NCBI RefSeq assembly: GCF_002374315.1
Contig: NZ_NWUX01000001.1
Span: 434,001 to 498,000 of the forward strand
Reading direction: 5' to 3'
Source: Vreelandella nigrificans
Lineage (GTDB): Bacteria; Pseudomonadota; Gammaproteobacteria; Pseudomonadales; Halomonadaceae
Length of the DNA: 64,000 nt
Positions 17,786 through 27,868 of the stretch are shown piece by piece. Position numbers and translations under genes: made by a program. The notes beneath the pieces are model-generated. The model saw only the letters and a program-made list of their open reading frames with translations. It did no database searches and was not told where the DNA came from. How positions within the stretch are numbered: the stretch's first letter is position 1; the number at the start of each line of letters is the position of its first letter.

Positions 17786-19081
17786 ATGCGTGTGTTACTC
17801 CATGGGAGCGAATTAAGTGCGGCCACAGCCGCAGCAGCATTGGCCTGGGTTGGCCATCAAGTTCATTGGCTACTTCATGAAGATGCTCAGTGGCATGTTT
17901 TATCAAAAGAAGACTGGTTGCGCCGTGAGCCAGACTTAATGACGCATATTGAACAGGCACTGGCTAATGGCACGCTAAAGATCATCGGAGCGCTTGAACA
18001 GGCTCAGGTCGCTCCAGATGTGGTGTGGCTATCACTGTCACCTGGTCAACGCGCAGCGGCAAATAGGTTACTTAAACACCCGATGTTTGAATCACATCGT
18101 GGTGCTGTGCTCATCAATAACTCTACATTTCCTGTGGGTGAAACGGAGCGCCTTCATGCTGTCATGGGATCTCAGCATAGTCGTGTTGCGTTACCTGATA
18201 CCCTTGAAGAGGGGCGGGCCTGGGCATCATTTACACGTCCTGCGCGTTGGCTGCTAGGCTGTGATGACGCCATGGGTGAGCAAGTTACGAGAGAGTTATT
18301 AAGGGCCTTTAACCGACGCAGTGAGGTGTTTCAGCGCATGCCGTGCCGTGCTGCTGAACTTACTAAACTTGCCATTAATGGCATGTTGGCAACGCGCATA
18401 AGCTATATGAATGAAATAGCCGGTCTTGCAGATACGTTGGGCGTAGATGTCGAGCATGTGCGCCAAGGTATGGGGGCAGATACCCGTATCGGATTCGAAT
18501 ATTTATATCCGGGTTGTGGTTTCGGTGGACCTAATTTTTCTCGTGATTTAATGCGGTTAGCCGATGTCCAGTCGGCAAGCGGTCGTTACTCAGCGTTGCT
18601 TGAGCAGGTAATGGATATTAATGAACAGAAGAAAGAGACGCTATTTAGGAAATTGTGGTCGTTTTTTGAAGGCGATTTAGCAGGTAAAACCATTGCGATT
18701 TGGGGAGCAGCGTTTAAGCCAGGTACCGCACGTATCGACCATGCGCCTGTACTCACGTTACTCGAAGCTCTTTGGGCCCAAGGTGCCAATGTAAGACTAC
18801 ATGACCCCGCGGCTATTCCTGCTTTGCGCGCAGCGGTCGGTGATCGTGACGATTTGGTTACTTTTGAAGGTGACCCTTACCAAGCTTGTGAGGGAGCTGA
18901 CGCATTAATGCTGGTAACCGAGTGGAAATCCTACTGGAACCCTGATTGGCATCGCTTGTTCTCTCTGCTGAGCGCTAAACTGGTATTAGATGGGCGAAAC
19001 ATTTTCGACCCAGCCTTTGTGGCGAGCTGTGGTTTACGCTATAGAGGGATCGGGCGTCGTGCCGATCCGACGACTCTCTGA
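17786..19081 (+). CDS. Degenerate UDP-glucose/GDP-mannose dehydrogenase-like protein
   Basis: A 431-residue protein with the full three-part layout of nucleotide-sugar dehydrogenases. The central helix is well kept (AELTKLAINGMLATRISYMNEIAG), including the catalytic-type Lys194 and Asn198. The active-site loop reads GFGGPNFSRD where active enzymes have GYGGSCFPKD, so the nucleophilic Cys is Asn250. The N-terminal GxGxxG nucleotide loop is also lost (LLHGSELSAA). The C-terminal domain (IAIWGAAFKPGTARI) is intact. It is probably not a normal UDP-glucose dehydrogenase; a different activity or a structural role is possible. The following membrane protein is translationally close. Confidence 0.75.
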   Translation: MRVLLHGSELSAATAAAALAWVGHQVHWLLHEDAQWHVLSKEDWLRREPDLMTHIEQALANGTLKIIGALEQAQVAPDVVWLSLSPGQRAAANRLLKHPMFESHRGAVLINNSTFPVGETERLHAVMGSQHSRVALPDTLEEGRAWASFTRPARWLLGCDDAMGEQVTRELLRAFNRRSEVFQRMPCRAAELTKLAINGMLATRISYMNEIAGLADTLGVDVEHVRQGMGADTRIGFEYLYPGCGFGGPNFSRDLMRLADVQSASGRYSALLEQVMDINEQKKETLFRKLWSFFEGDLAGKTIAIWGAAFKPGTARIDHAPVLTLLEALWAQGANVRLHDPAAIPALRAAVGDRDDLVTFEGDPYQACEGADALMLVTEWKSYWNPDWHRLFSLLSAKLVLDGRNIFDPAFVASCGLRYRGIGRRADPTTL

Positions 19082-19090
19082 GGAATAACC

Positions 19091-19924
19091 ATGTCCAATA
19101 GCACTTCGTCCCAGCGCATTGTTCCTGACGTGGATCAAAGCATAGCCACACAACACTTGCGTCATCGCAAGGGGCCAAGGCTGTGGCCATTGTGGTTGGT
19201 AATGCTAGTGATCATCGCGGCACTTGGAGCGGCTACTGCCGGGCTCTGGTATGAACGTGAGCGTCTGCTGGATGAACTTCATCGCGTAAGTGGTGAAGTC
19301 TCTAATATTCACGCCAGGCTCGACTCAGGTGACACGGATGCGCAGGATGCGATAACCTTTGTACAGGCTCAGGTGGCGACGTTATTTCAAGAGCAAGAGC
19401 AATTGGCAATGGCGATTACGAATACTCGTGAAGAGCTTTATAGTCTCTTAACGGCTAATGAGGAGCTTGTTTCAAACGATGCTGTGATGACGCTTTCTCA
19501 GTCAATAGAGCAGCTTCGTGATCAAGCCGGCTCGCGCGATAGACAATTAGCAGCTATCCGAACATCATTGGATGCTTTGGAGCAAGTGGGCACTTCAGGT
19601 CGACAAAACTTGGTCGAAGAAATCTCTGACCTAGCGCAAAATACAACACAGCGAATAGTAGCGCTTGAAAACCAACTGGAAAGTGAGAGTAATGAATTAG
19701 AAACGCAATTTGCCCGTTGGCGTGCGGAAGTTGATCAACGGTTAAGTGAAGTTACCGTGAATTTAGATGAACTAAACTCAGTGGATATTACGGTAGTAAG
19801 CCAAGAGTCGTTGGATGAAATTGAGCAGCAATGGATGCAACGTATCAACACTCTGGAGAGCGATATACGCCAAGTTCGTCAAGCACAGCTAGCGTTTAGC
19901 GCGCAAATGGAAATGCTCCGGTAA
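19091..19924 (+). CDS. Membrane-anchored coiled-coil protein of unknown function
   Basis: Not recognised as a named gene. The 277-residue protein has a basic N-terminus, one membrane helix (about residues 36-56, LWPLWLVMLVIIAALGAATAG) and a long, mostly helical Gln/Glu-rich periplasmic region with heptad character. The layout resembles HemX-type proteins but lacks a diagnostic motif. Its ribosome site GAGGA overlaps the stop of the preceding dehydrogenase-like gene, so the two are probably made together. Confidence 0.7.
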   Translation: MSNSTSSQRIVPDVDQSIATQHLRHRKGPRLWPLWLVMLVIIAALGAATAGLWYERERLLDELHRVSGEVSNIHARLDSGDTDAQDAITFVQAQVATLFQEQEQLAMAITNTREELYSLLTANEELVSNDAVMTLSQSIEQLRDQAGSRDRQLAAIRTSLDALEQVGTSGRQNLVEEISDLAQNTTQRIVALENQLESESNELETQFARWRAEVDQRLSEVTVNLDELNSVDITVVSQESLDEIEQQWMQRINTLESDIRQVRQAQLAFSAQMEMLR

Positions 19925-19993
19925 GCAATATTCGGCCGCCTTTTAAAATATTATGAAGCCACCGAATCACGGATTTGGTTAGGGACAGACTGT

Positions 19994-21850
19994 ATGGGAA
20001 AGCAACGCCGGTGGCCATTAGCCACTAGGGTAGCCTGTTTTATGGTGCTGCCATTATTCACGTTGAGCCCTACTTCCTGGGCATTAAATGCAGCGATCAG
20101 TGGTGTCAGTAGTCAAGTAGAAACTAATATCGATGCTTACTTACAAAGTATCGACGAAGAACAGTACACGGATGTACGACTAGAAGGTGTAATAAGGCAG
20201 CGGACCCGCGAGGCGATGCGTGTATATGGATATTATGAGCCTGATATCACAGTTGAACTTGATAAAACGCCTGTCGTAGTGCGAATCGAGCCAGGCCCTC
20301 AAGTTAAAATTGAAGTCCTGTCGATAAATATTGAAGGGGACGCACAAAATGATCGCCCATTTCAGGTTGCACTGGAAAACTTTCCTTTGCGGGAAGGGGA
20401 TCCATTGCAGCATGCGCCTTGGGATCGGCTGCGTAATCAATTTTCCAGCTTAGCTATTGAGCGAGGGTACTTCGACTCGGGGTTTACTGATCGCCGGATG
20501 GAAGTAAGGCCTTACCTTGAGAGTGCTCGCCTTTATATGGACTTCAGCAGTGGGCCGCGCTATCAATTTGGTAACACGTCAATCCGAGGGAGTCACATTG
20601 ACCCCGAGCGCCTTCGCCACATGCAAACCTATGAAGCGGGCGATCCCTACCTTGCTGAGTCCATTGCCCGATACAACCAACGTTTAGCAGAGACCGGCTG
20701 GTTTAGCTCGGTGACTGTTCGTCCTCGGTTGGAAACAGCCCAGGAGCTTACCATTACTCCACCTAGTGGAGGAGCCCCTTGGTGGAGCGAAGCGACTGCG
20801 TCTCAACCTCAGCGTCCGCTCCTTTCTGGTGCAGCTCTTGCCAGTGCACTAAGCCTTCATCGACGCGATGAAGATGATACTCGCTTGCCTATCGATGTTA
20901 GCGTTGAGCCAGCTGACCGCCACCAATTCGAGGTGGGTATTGGGTATGCGACGGATGTCGGACCTCGGTTACGCTTTGGTTGGCAGCAACCCTGGATAAA
21001 TCGCTTCGGACATAGCTTAAATCACGATCTTTATATTTCGGCGCCTGAACAGCGCTTCAGCGGTGTTTACAATATTCCACTAGAAGATCCTATTCGCGAT
21101 AACTATCGCCTTCAGTATGGGGTGCGTAACCGAGATGACAGCGATACTCGATCTCTAGAAGGCACAGTGGAAATTGCACGCCGTTGGGAGTTTGAGAATC
21201 GCTGGGTGCAAACGCTTTATTTTCGTACCACCTATGAAGACTTTACCCAGGGTGGCGTTTCAGATGAAGTCTGGCTCTTCTATCCAGGTATCCAGTGGTC
21301 ACGAACTCGTACTCAGCCGCAGCGTTTCCCACTTTGGGGGGATCGCCAGCAGCTTTCCATTGAGTATTCAGATACCGCATGGAAATCTGATGCCCAATTT
21401 GCCCGGCTAACCGGTGATACTGAATGGATTCGTACCATTGGCAACGACAATCGCTTTTTGGCCAGGCTGAGTATTGGCGCCATTGAAACCCATGATTTTG
21501 ATAAGTTACCGCCCTCATTACGCTTCTTCGCCGGTGGTGATCGTAGCGTTCGGGGCTACTCCTATGAAAGCTTATCGCCAAGAAATGAAGAAGGGCGCCT
21601 GCGGGGCGGTCAGCAAATGCTGACTTCAACACTCGAATACCAACGGCGTGTGAAGGACAATTGGTGGGCTGCAACCTTTGTGGATAGTGGAGATGCATTT
21701 GATAACTGGGGGCCAGAAGATCTCAAAACCGGTGCAGGTGTTGGGGTGAGGTGGGTGTCGCCGGTAGGTCCCATTCGCGTTGATGTTGCCCATCCCTTCG
21801 ATAACGATGATGACTGGCGTTTGCATTTTTCCATTGGCCCGGAATTCTAG
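19994..21850 (+). CDS. tamA: Translocation and assembly module subunit TamA
   Basis: Outer-membrane BamA/Omp85-family protein of 618 residues. It has a signal peptide (about 1-30), periplasmic POTRA domains (about 35-260) and a C-terminal 16-stranded barrel with the lid-lock FFAGGDRSVRGYSYESLSP and final strand DWRLHFSIGPEF ending in Phe. With TamB it works in outer-membrane protein insertion and lipid homeostasis. tamB begins nine bases later. Confidence 0.93.
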   Translation: MGKQRRWPLATRVACFMVLPLFTLSPTSWALNAAISGVSSQVETNIDAYLQSIDEEQYTDVRLEGVIRQRTREAMRVYGYYEPDITVELDKTPVVVRIEPGPQVKIEVLSINIEGDAQNDRPFQVALENFPLREGDPLQHAPWDRLRNQFSSLAIERGYFDSGFTDRRMEVRPYLESARLYMDFSSGPRYQFGNTSIRGSHIDPERLRHMQTYEAGDPYLAESIARYNQRLAETGWFSSVTVRPRLETAQELTITPPSGGAPWWSEATASQPQRPLLSGAALASALSLHRRDEDDTRLPIDVSVEPADRHQFEVGIGYATDVGPRLRFGWQQPWINRFGHSLNHDLYISAPEQRFSGVYNIPLEDPIRDNYRLQYGVRNRDDSDTRSLEGTVEIARRWEFENRWVQTLYFRTTYEDFTQGGVSDEVWLFYPGIQWSRTRTQPQRFPLWGDRQQLSIEYSDTAWKSDAQFARLTGDTEWIRTIGNDNRFLARLSIGAIETHDFDKLPPSLRFFAGGDRSVRGYSYESLSPRNEEGRLRGGQQMLTSTLEYQRRVKDNWWAATFVDSGDAFDNWGPEDLKTGAGVGVRWVSPVGPIRVDVAHPFDNDDDWRLHFSIGPEF

Positions 21851-21859
21851 GAGAGCATT

Positions 21860-24800
21860 TTGGCTAAGGTTGATTCAGCAGAACCCGCAAAGCGTCAGTT
21901 GCTCTCGCCTAAACGGCGTCTGTGGTTAGTGGTGTGGAGCTTCATACGGTTACTTATCGTAGTGCCTCTATGGTTGTTTGGCCTAGTCGCACTACTACTG
22001 GGTGTGGCGCTATCGCCCTGGGGTACAGGAGTATTGTTCTCACAAGGCGAGCAACGGGGCTATTTCACTTTTGAGCACCAGGAGGGAGCACTACTTGATC
22101 GATTTACCCTGCAGGGCTTTCGGCTAGAGCTTGGTGATACCCGCATCCATATTGATGATTTTGAGTTAGCTTGGGCGGATGACTGCTTGCTCTCTGGTCG
22201 TCTCTGTTTAGAAACCTTGCGACTTGAGGGCGCGGATATTCGATTGGGTAGTGGGGCAGATGTAGAAGAAGCTGATGACGATTCAGGCGGTCTCTCTCGT
22301 ATCCAGCTGCCGTTTCCTATTGAGTTGCGTTCTATTGAGGTGAGAAACGCATATGTGAAACTGGCAGATGGTACACGCATCTCATGGGATGCCTTTACTA
22401 CCTCTGCCGTGGCGGAAAAAAGCCTAGTTCGCATTGCCTCAACTGAGCTTATCAGGCCAACACTGTACCTACCGCCGTCGACTGGTGATCAGCTCACCCA
22501 GGGTGTTGAGACACCGCTGGAGGCTGCAGGTATTGATGGTGCTATCGCTGTTTTACAGCCCATAGCTGATGATATTTCCGCTGTTGCTCAGCCTGAAGCC
22601 TTAGCTACTAATGAGCGTATAGAGCTGCCGGAAATCACTCTACCTATCGATGTCCAAGTTGAAGCCCTAACCGTGTCTGATTTCAACTTGGAAGGGGTGT
22701 TTGCTTACCATGTTGAACGCTTAACATTAGAAGCTGAAACACAGGGGAATCGCATAACGGTCAAGACCCTGGAAGTGTTAACAACCGACGCCCAAGCAAC
22801 GCTTGTCGCTACGACTGCGTTAGAAGGGGATTATCCGCTGGAGGCACGTTTAACCGCAGAACTTTTCTTACCAGAGCTTTTCCCAGAGCTGGAGGGAGAA
22901 GAGGTCGTGCTTGAACTATCAGGTGATCTTGCAGAGCTGTACGCTAATTTAGCAGTAACCGGGGTGGTGAACGCAAACTTAACTGCTCAAGCCGACGTAC
23001 TGTCGTCGACCGTACCCTTTGCAGCTCGGTTACAAAGCGATAGCTTACAGTGGCCGCTAACCTTTCCTGATGGTGAAGAGCAAGAGGTCTATTCTCTTGA
23101 GGCGCTAGATCTTTCTGTTACAGGAAGCTTGGAGGCTTATCAGTTATCGCTGGATGTTACTGCACATGGGCCGCAAGTGCCTTCAACGCAGATCAATGTT
23201 AACGGTGATGGGGATCTTACTTCGTTCCGATGGGAGCAGCTGGCGTTACGCATTGACGAAAGTGTACTGCGTAGCCAAGGGCAAATTAATTGGGCTACAC
23301 CAATACACATTGATACGCGTATCCAGCTTGAACAGTTTGATCCTTCGCACTTTGTCGACGACCTTAATGGGCGCCTTAACGGAGACATTGCCTTAAGTGT
23401 GCGCCAGCTAGATGAACTTTGGGAAGTGAGTGTGCCCAGCCTGGCTATCGAGGGTGAGCTACAGGAATACCCCCTCACTTTACAGGCAGCCTTAGAGGCA
23501 AATAGTAATCTTGAAGTCGATATTCAGGAGTTTCTGTTTACACAAGGACAAAACCGACTAACTGCTCTTGGGCAGGTTAGTCAGGAGGCGATGTCCCTTG
23601 AGGCTGAAATAGCACTGCGTGAGTTACAAGCACTACATCCCGAACTAGCAGGCACATTGACCGGCAATGTACAAGCGAGCGGCAGCTTTACTCAACCTGC
23701 ACTTATTGCCCGCTTATCTGGAAGTAACCTGCGCTTTGCTGATAACCAAATTGAGCAGTTGTCGCTCGACGCAAGCGTGCAAGGACTGGACGACCCAAGG
23801 TTGGAAGTAGATCTCGGTTTACAGCAGGTCAATGCAGGAGGGCAGCTACTTTCAAGCGTGGCGTTGGAGTTGGATGGCCGTCTTTCTCAGCATACGCTCT
23901 CGATAGACGTGCAAGGTGGTTCAAACAGTGTGCTTACCCGGGCACAGCTTGCCTTAAATGGCCGTTTTGATCAGCAGAGTCAGCTGTATCAAGGGAGCTT
24001 AACTCCACTGGAAATTGATTCCGAGGCAGGTGATATCAGGTTAGTAGCACCGTTGGATCTTAGTTATAACTTAGATAGTGGGCAAGCACAGCTATCTCCG
24101 TTTTGTATCCACCGGGAGCAAGGAGGACTTGTATGTTCCGAGGAACCTCTTGAAGCCTCTGCCCAGCAGGGGCGTGCGGTGCTAAGTGTCCGTGAAGTGC
24201 CTATGGAAATGCTTGAGCCTTTCCTTCCCGAAGAGTGGAGTTTTGAAGGTGATACTACTGCCGATGTGGTTGCTTCTTGGCGCCAAGGTGGTACGCAGTG
24301 GCAGGCTGAGGTGCAACTGCTCAGTGAGCTCGCCATTACTGCCGTCAATGACTACGGGCAGCCTGTCCAACTGCCGATTATTAATCTAAATGCCCAGATA
24401 GACGCCAATCAAGCGCGGGCTGATGCCAATATAGCGCTATCGCTCTCTGAGGCAGGGGATCTCTCACTCAACCTTTCGGTAAACGATCCATTGGGACAAG
24501 GTGCGCTCGCAGGTGAGCTACGTGCAAATAACCTGTCTCTTGAGCCATATCGCCCCATGGCAGTTGGCATGGACCGTTTGGAGGGCTTGCTAAATGGTAG
24601 TGTGCAAATTAGTGGTACGACCAGCCAGCCTGACCTACAGGGGGAGCTTGCATTACGCAATATTCGTGTCCACGGCCTGGATATTCCTGTTGATATTCAA
24701 GATGGTGCTCTGGTTGTCTCTTTTGATGGTGAGCAAGGGGACATAGACGGCTTTTTAGCCGCAGAACGAGGGCGTCTGAATATCTCAGGTGATGCTTATT

Positions 24801-25867
24801 GGCCGGCTGGTAACGATTGGCGAATTGGTGTTGATCTTAATGCTACGCAAGAGCCGTTATTGATTGTATTACCACAATTTGGGCGCCTGGAGGCAGCACC
24901 AGATATACGCATTCGTATTACGCCTGAGCTGCTTCAAGTGCGTGGCAATGTCGATTTGCCGTGGGCTCGATTAACGCTTGGAGATTTACCCGCCTCCGCA
25001 ATTTCGCCAAGTGCAGATGAAATTATTATTACCGAGCGCGATGATCGAGAAGCTGAGCGTTTGGCTCAGCAGCGCGCTATGAGTGGTGATCCTAGCGCCG
25101 CCGATGAATTAGCACAAACAGGAATGGCGCTCGATGTACTGATCACCTTAACGCTAGGCAGAGATATGCTGTTTTCAGCCTATGGGCTTGAATCTGGCTT
25201 AGGGGGCACGCTGGAAATTCGTCAGGACAGCGGCGCACTACAGCTGTTTGGTGATGTCAGCTTGGTCGATGGGCGCTTCCAGGCGTTCGGGCAGGATTTG
25301 CTGATACGGCGAGGGCAGGTGCTATTTAGTGGTCCTCCCGGCTTACCGGTGCTGGATTTTGACGCTGTGCGTAATCCAGATATTACCGAGGATGATGTTA
25401 TTGCTGGTCTTAGGGTAACCGGGAATGCCGAAGAGCCTAATGTCTCCATCTTCTCTGAACCTCCCATGGATGAGACGCGTGCGCTATCTTATCTTTTGAG
25501 AGGCCGTGCTCCAGATGCTTCAGGTGGCGGAATAGATAGCGCTTTAACCACGGCCTTGATAGGCATGTCTCTTGGTCGCACGGGGAGTGCTGTTGGGTCT
25601 ATTGGTGAAGCCTTTGGTATCTCTGATTTGACGCTGGATACCACGGGTGCCGGTGATGATAGCCAAGTGGCGCTAAGTGGGCAGTTAACCGATGATATTC
25701 GGATTAGCTATGGCGTGGGGATTTTCTCGCCTATAGCAGAACTCACTCTTCGTTATACTCTCTGGCGTAATCTATATGTACAAGCGGTTTCGGGGGCTAA
25801 TCAGGCGGTGGATTTAATTTACACGTTTTCCCGCTCTGGCAATCCCGATATTTACCCACGGCAATAA
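21860..25867 (+). CDS. tamB: Translocation and assembly module subunit TamB
   Basis: Large AsmA-like protein of 1335 residues, anchored by an N-terminal membrane helix (about 24-50) and spanning the periplasm as a long beta-groove. The conserved C-terminal DUF490/TamB domain is present (about residue 1000 onward: [21 protein letters not shown], then [13 protein letters not shown]), ending in a beta-signal. The start is TTG at 21860, eight bases after GGAGAG. It pairs with TamA just upstream; the family is implicated in phospholipid transport and autotransporter assembly. Confidence 0.93.
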   Translation: MAKVDSAEPAKRQLLSPKRRLWLVVWSFIRLLIVVPLWLFGLVALLLGVALSPWGTGVLFSQGEQRGYFTFEHQEGALLDRFTLQGFRLELGDTRIHIDDFELAWADDCLLSGRLCLETLRLEGADIRLGSGADVEEADDDSGGLSRIQLPFPIELRSIEVRNAYVKLADGTRISWDAFTTSAVAEKSLVRIASTELIRPTLYLPPSTGDQLTQGVETPLEAAGIDGAIAVLQPIADDISAVAQPEALATNERIELPEITLPIDVQVEALTVSDFNLEGVFAYHVERLTLEAETQGNRITVKTLEVLTTDAQATLVATTALEGDYPLEARLTAELFLPELFPELEGEEVVLELSGDLAELYANLAVTGVVNANLTAQADVLSSTVPFAARLQSDSLQWPLTFPDGEEQEVYSLEALDLSVTGSLEAYQLSLDVTAHGPQVPSTQINVNGDGDLTSFRWEQLALRIDESVLRSQGQINWATPIHIDTRIQLEQFDPSHFVDDLNGRLNGDIALSVRQLDELWEVSVPSLAIEGELQEYPLTLQAALEANSNLEVDIQEFLFTQGQNRLTALGQVSQEAMSLEAEIALRELQALHPELAGTLTGNVQASGSFTQPALIARLSGSNLRFADNQIEQLSLDASVQGLDDPRLEVDLGLQQVNAGGQLLSSVALELDGRLSQHTLSIDVQGGSNSVLTRAQLALNGRFDQQSQLYQGSLTPLEIDSEAGDIRLVAPLDLSYNLDSGQAQLSPFCIHREQGGLVCSEEPLEASAQQGRAVLSVREVPMEMLEPFLPEEWSFEGDTTADVVASWRQGGTQWQAEVQLLSELAITAVNDYGQPVQLPIINLNAQIDANQARADANIALSLSEAGDLSLNLSVNDPLGQGALAGELRANNLSLEPYRPMAVGMDRLEGLLNGSVQISGTTSQPDLQGELALRNIRVHGLDIPVDIQDGALVVSFDGEQGDIDGFLAAERGRLNISGDAYWPAGNDWRIGVDLNATQEPLLIVLPQFGRLEAAPDIRIRITPELLQVRGNVDLPWARLTLGDLPASAISPSADEIIITERDDREAERLAQQRAMSGDPSAADELAQTGMALDVLITLTLGRDMLFSAYGLESGLGGTLEIRQDSGALQLFGDVSLVDGRFQAFGQDLLIRRGQVLFSGPPGLPVLDFDAVRNPDITEDDVIAGLRVTGNAEEPNVSIFSEPPMDETRALSYLLRGRAPDASGGGIDSALTTALIGMSLGRTGSAVGSIGEAFGISDLTLDTTGAGDDSQVALSGQLTDDIRISYGVGIFSPIAELTLRYTLWRNLYVQAVSGANQAVDLIYTFSRSGNPDIYPRQ

Positions 25868-25878
25868 AAGAGGGCGTT

Positions 25879-26496
25879 ATGACGCTATTTTCCGAAAATC
25901 CGACTGTGCCAACAGGACGTGAAGCGCCTATCGAAACCAGTGAAACGCACACCGTTACTGGACATATGATGCATCCGCCTTTTCCTGAAGGGTATGAAGA
26001 AATAGTCGTGGGAATGGGGTGCTTCTGGGGGGTAGAGCGCCTGTTTTGGCAGCAGCCAGGTGTGTACATAACCGCTGCAGGTTACGCAGGTGGCTCAACT
26101 CCCAACCCAACCTACCAAGAAACCTGTACCGGCCGCACAGGTCATACCGAAGTTGTTCGTGTGATCTATGACCCAAAGCAAGTGTCGTTGGACACCTTAT
26201 TGCAAATTTTTTGGGAGCAGCATGACCCCACACAAGGGAATCGCCAAGGGAATGATATTGGTAGCCAGTATCGCTCTGCGATTTATACGACGACTGATAT
26301 GCAGCTGGCCACAGCTAAACACAGCGCTGATGCATACCAGCAAGCGCTTGACCGTTCAGGTAAAGGCGCCATTACCACTGAGATTAAGCCATTAGATGCG
26401 TTTTACTATGCAGAGACTTATCACCAGCAGTATTTAGCTAAAAACCCAAATGGTTACTGCGGGTTGAAGGGAACGGGTGTCACTTGCCCCATTTGA
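25879..26496 (+). CDS. msrA: Peptide methionine (S)-S-oxide reductase MsrA
   Basis: Repairs oxidised methionine; 205 residues. The catalytic Cys48 is in [13 protein letters not shown]. The family blocks [26 protein letters not shown] and QYRSAIY and the C-terminal [19 protein letters not shown] (resolving Cys) are all present. AGAGGG lies four bases before the ATG. It follows tamB by 11 bases, and the cytochrome c' gene begins 19 bases after its stop. Confidence 0.96.
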   Translation: MTLFSENPTVPTGREAPIETSETHTVTGHMMHPPFPEGYEEIVVGMGCFWGVERLFWQQPGVYITAAGYAGGSTPNPTYQETCTGRTGHTEVVRVIYDPKQVSLDTLLQIFWEQHDPTQGNRQGNDIGSQYRSAIYTTTDMQLATAKHSADAYQQALDRSGKGAITTEIKPLDAFYYAETYHQQYLAKNPNGYCGLKGTGVTCPI

Positions 26497-26515
26497 TAAG
26501 TCGGAGCAGTCAAAT

Positions 26516-27028
26516 ATGCAACGCTTAATTCGTGGTACCGCGCTTATCAGCTTAGCTACGGCAGCCATAATGCATGCTACTGCGGCGTTCTCAACGGATG
26601 AAGGCGCAACTTTTCAGCAGCCACTTACCTTAGAGAATTCCCCTTTTTCCAGTGAACGAGAGGCTGTTGCTTGGCGGCAAGACGAGCTGAAAGATTTAGA
26701 ACGCTTACTGCGCCAGCTCCGATTTGACTTAGTCAATAATCGCGATGCTCGTGGTGCAGCCCCTCGTCTTGTCGAGTTACAACAGCGTGCAACCCTTGAG
26801 TACTTCTTGCCGGCGTTTATTGAAGGCACACATGGACGTGGTTCAGATGCACGCCCCGCAATCTGGCAAGAGTGGGACGAATTTGCTGCAGGCTTTCGTG
26901 ATCTTGAGCAGAAGGTCGCAGAGCTAGTGAGTGCCGCTGAACAAGAGGATTATCGTGCAGCGACACGAGCGTTCTCGGATGTAAGTCTAAGCTGCCGCAG
27001 TTGTCACCGCGCTTATCGGCATAATTAG
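26516..27028 (+). CDS. Cytochrome c' family (class II) protein
   Basis: Secreted c-type cytochrome of 170 residues. A signal peptide (about 1-23, ending HATAAFS) precedes a four-helix-bundle-like region. The single haem site CRSCH sits at the extreme C-terminus (SCRSCHRAYRHN), as in cytochrome c' and cytochrome c-556. These proteins bind small gases such as NO or carry electrons; the exact function here is unknown. GGAG precedes ATG 26516 by about ten bases; an upstream in-frame start would overlap msrA and spoil the signal peptide. Confidence 0.8.
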   Translation: MQRLIRGTALISLATAAIMHATAAFSTDEGATFQQPLTLENSPFSSEREAVAWRQDELKDLERLLRQLRFDLVNNRDARGAAPRLVELQQRATLEYFLPAFIEGTHGRGSDARPAIWQEWDEFAAGFRDLEQKVAELVSAAEQEDYRAATRAFSDVSLSCRSCHRAYRHN

Positions 27029-27057
27029 TAAATGGATAAGCGCGGCTATTGCCAACG

Positions 27058-27705
27058 TTAGTCGCCTGGCTGGATGCGGTCGATGCGATAGAGTGTCTCG
27101 ACTTGGTCTAGACCGCTAATCGTGCATCGTAGGTCTTTAACGCGGCCGTCACTTAGCCCATAGACCCAGCCATGTACTGAGATCTTTTGGCCGCGTTGCC
27201 AAGCGCGCTGTAAAATTTTGGTGCGGCACAAGCTATTAACCTGCGCCTTAACGTTCAGCTCGCACATGCGGTCAATCTGGTCTTCTATCGGCAGATGCTC
27301 AAGTGAGTCACGGTGACGATTGTACTGTTCTCGAACAGAGTGAAGCCAATAATCAACGACGCCGCACTCGCTGCCAGTTACAGCGGCTTTAATGCCACCA
27401 CAGCCATAATGACCCACAATCATCACATGGCTGACCTTGAGAACGTCAACGGCATACTGCACCACCGAAAGCGCATTCATATCAGTATGGTGGAGTAGGT
27501 TAGCTACGTTTCGGTGAACAAATACTTCGCCTGGTGGCAACGAGATGATCTGATTTGCGGGCACGCGGCTATCAGAGCAGCCAATCCATAAGTAATCAGG
27601 ATTTTGTTGGTTGGAGAGGCGTTTGAAGTACTCTGGGTCCTCTTCGCACATGCGCTCAGCCCAAGCGCGATTGTTTTCGAGGAGCGTCGCAATAGGGTCA
27701 GGCAT
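27058..27705 (-). CDS. can: Beta-class carbonic anhydrase
   Basis: Interconverts CO2 and bicarbonate in the cytoplasm; 215 residues. Zinc ligands are Cys43 and Asp45 (IGCSDSRVPA), His99 and Cys102 (VGHYGCGGI). Length and the DYWLHSVREQY region fit the E. coli Can (YadF) type. A GGAG-like element precedes the ATG. It diverges from gorA across a 163-base gap. Confidence 0.95.
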   Translation of the reverse strand: MPDPIATLLENNRAWAERMCEEDPEYFKRLSNQQNPDYLWIGCSDSRVPANQIISLPPGEVFVHRNVANLLHHTDMNALSVVQYAVDVLKVSHVMIVGHYGCGGIKAAVTGSECGVVDYWLHSVREQYNRHRDSLEHLPIEDQIDRMCELNVKAQVNSLCRTKILQRAWQRGQKISVHGWVYGLSDGRVKDLRCTISGLDQVETLYRIDRIQPGD

Positions 27706-27868
27706 GGAATCTCCGTAGGATGGAATTATCAGGTTAAAAGGCGCTAGATATCAGCAATAGTAGCGCTGCGTTAATTCTGAGTAGGGGTTTTAACCTTCCC
27801 TGTATGTAAGGTCAATCTTCAGTTTACCGCCAGTGCCAATAATTTGGTGCTGTAGATAGGAGTCAACC

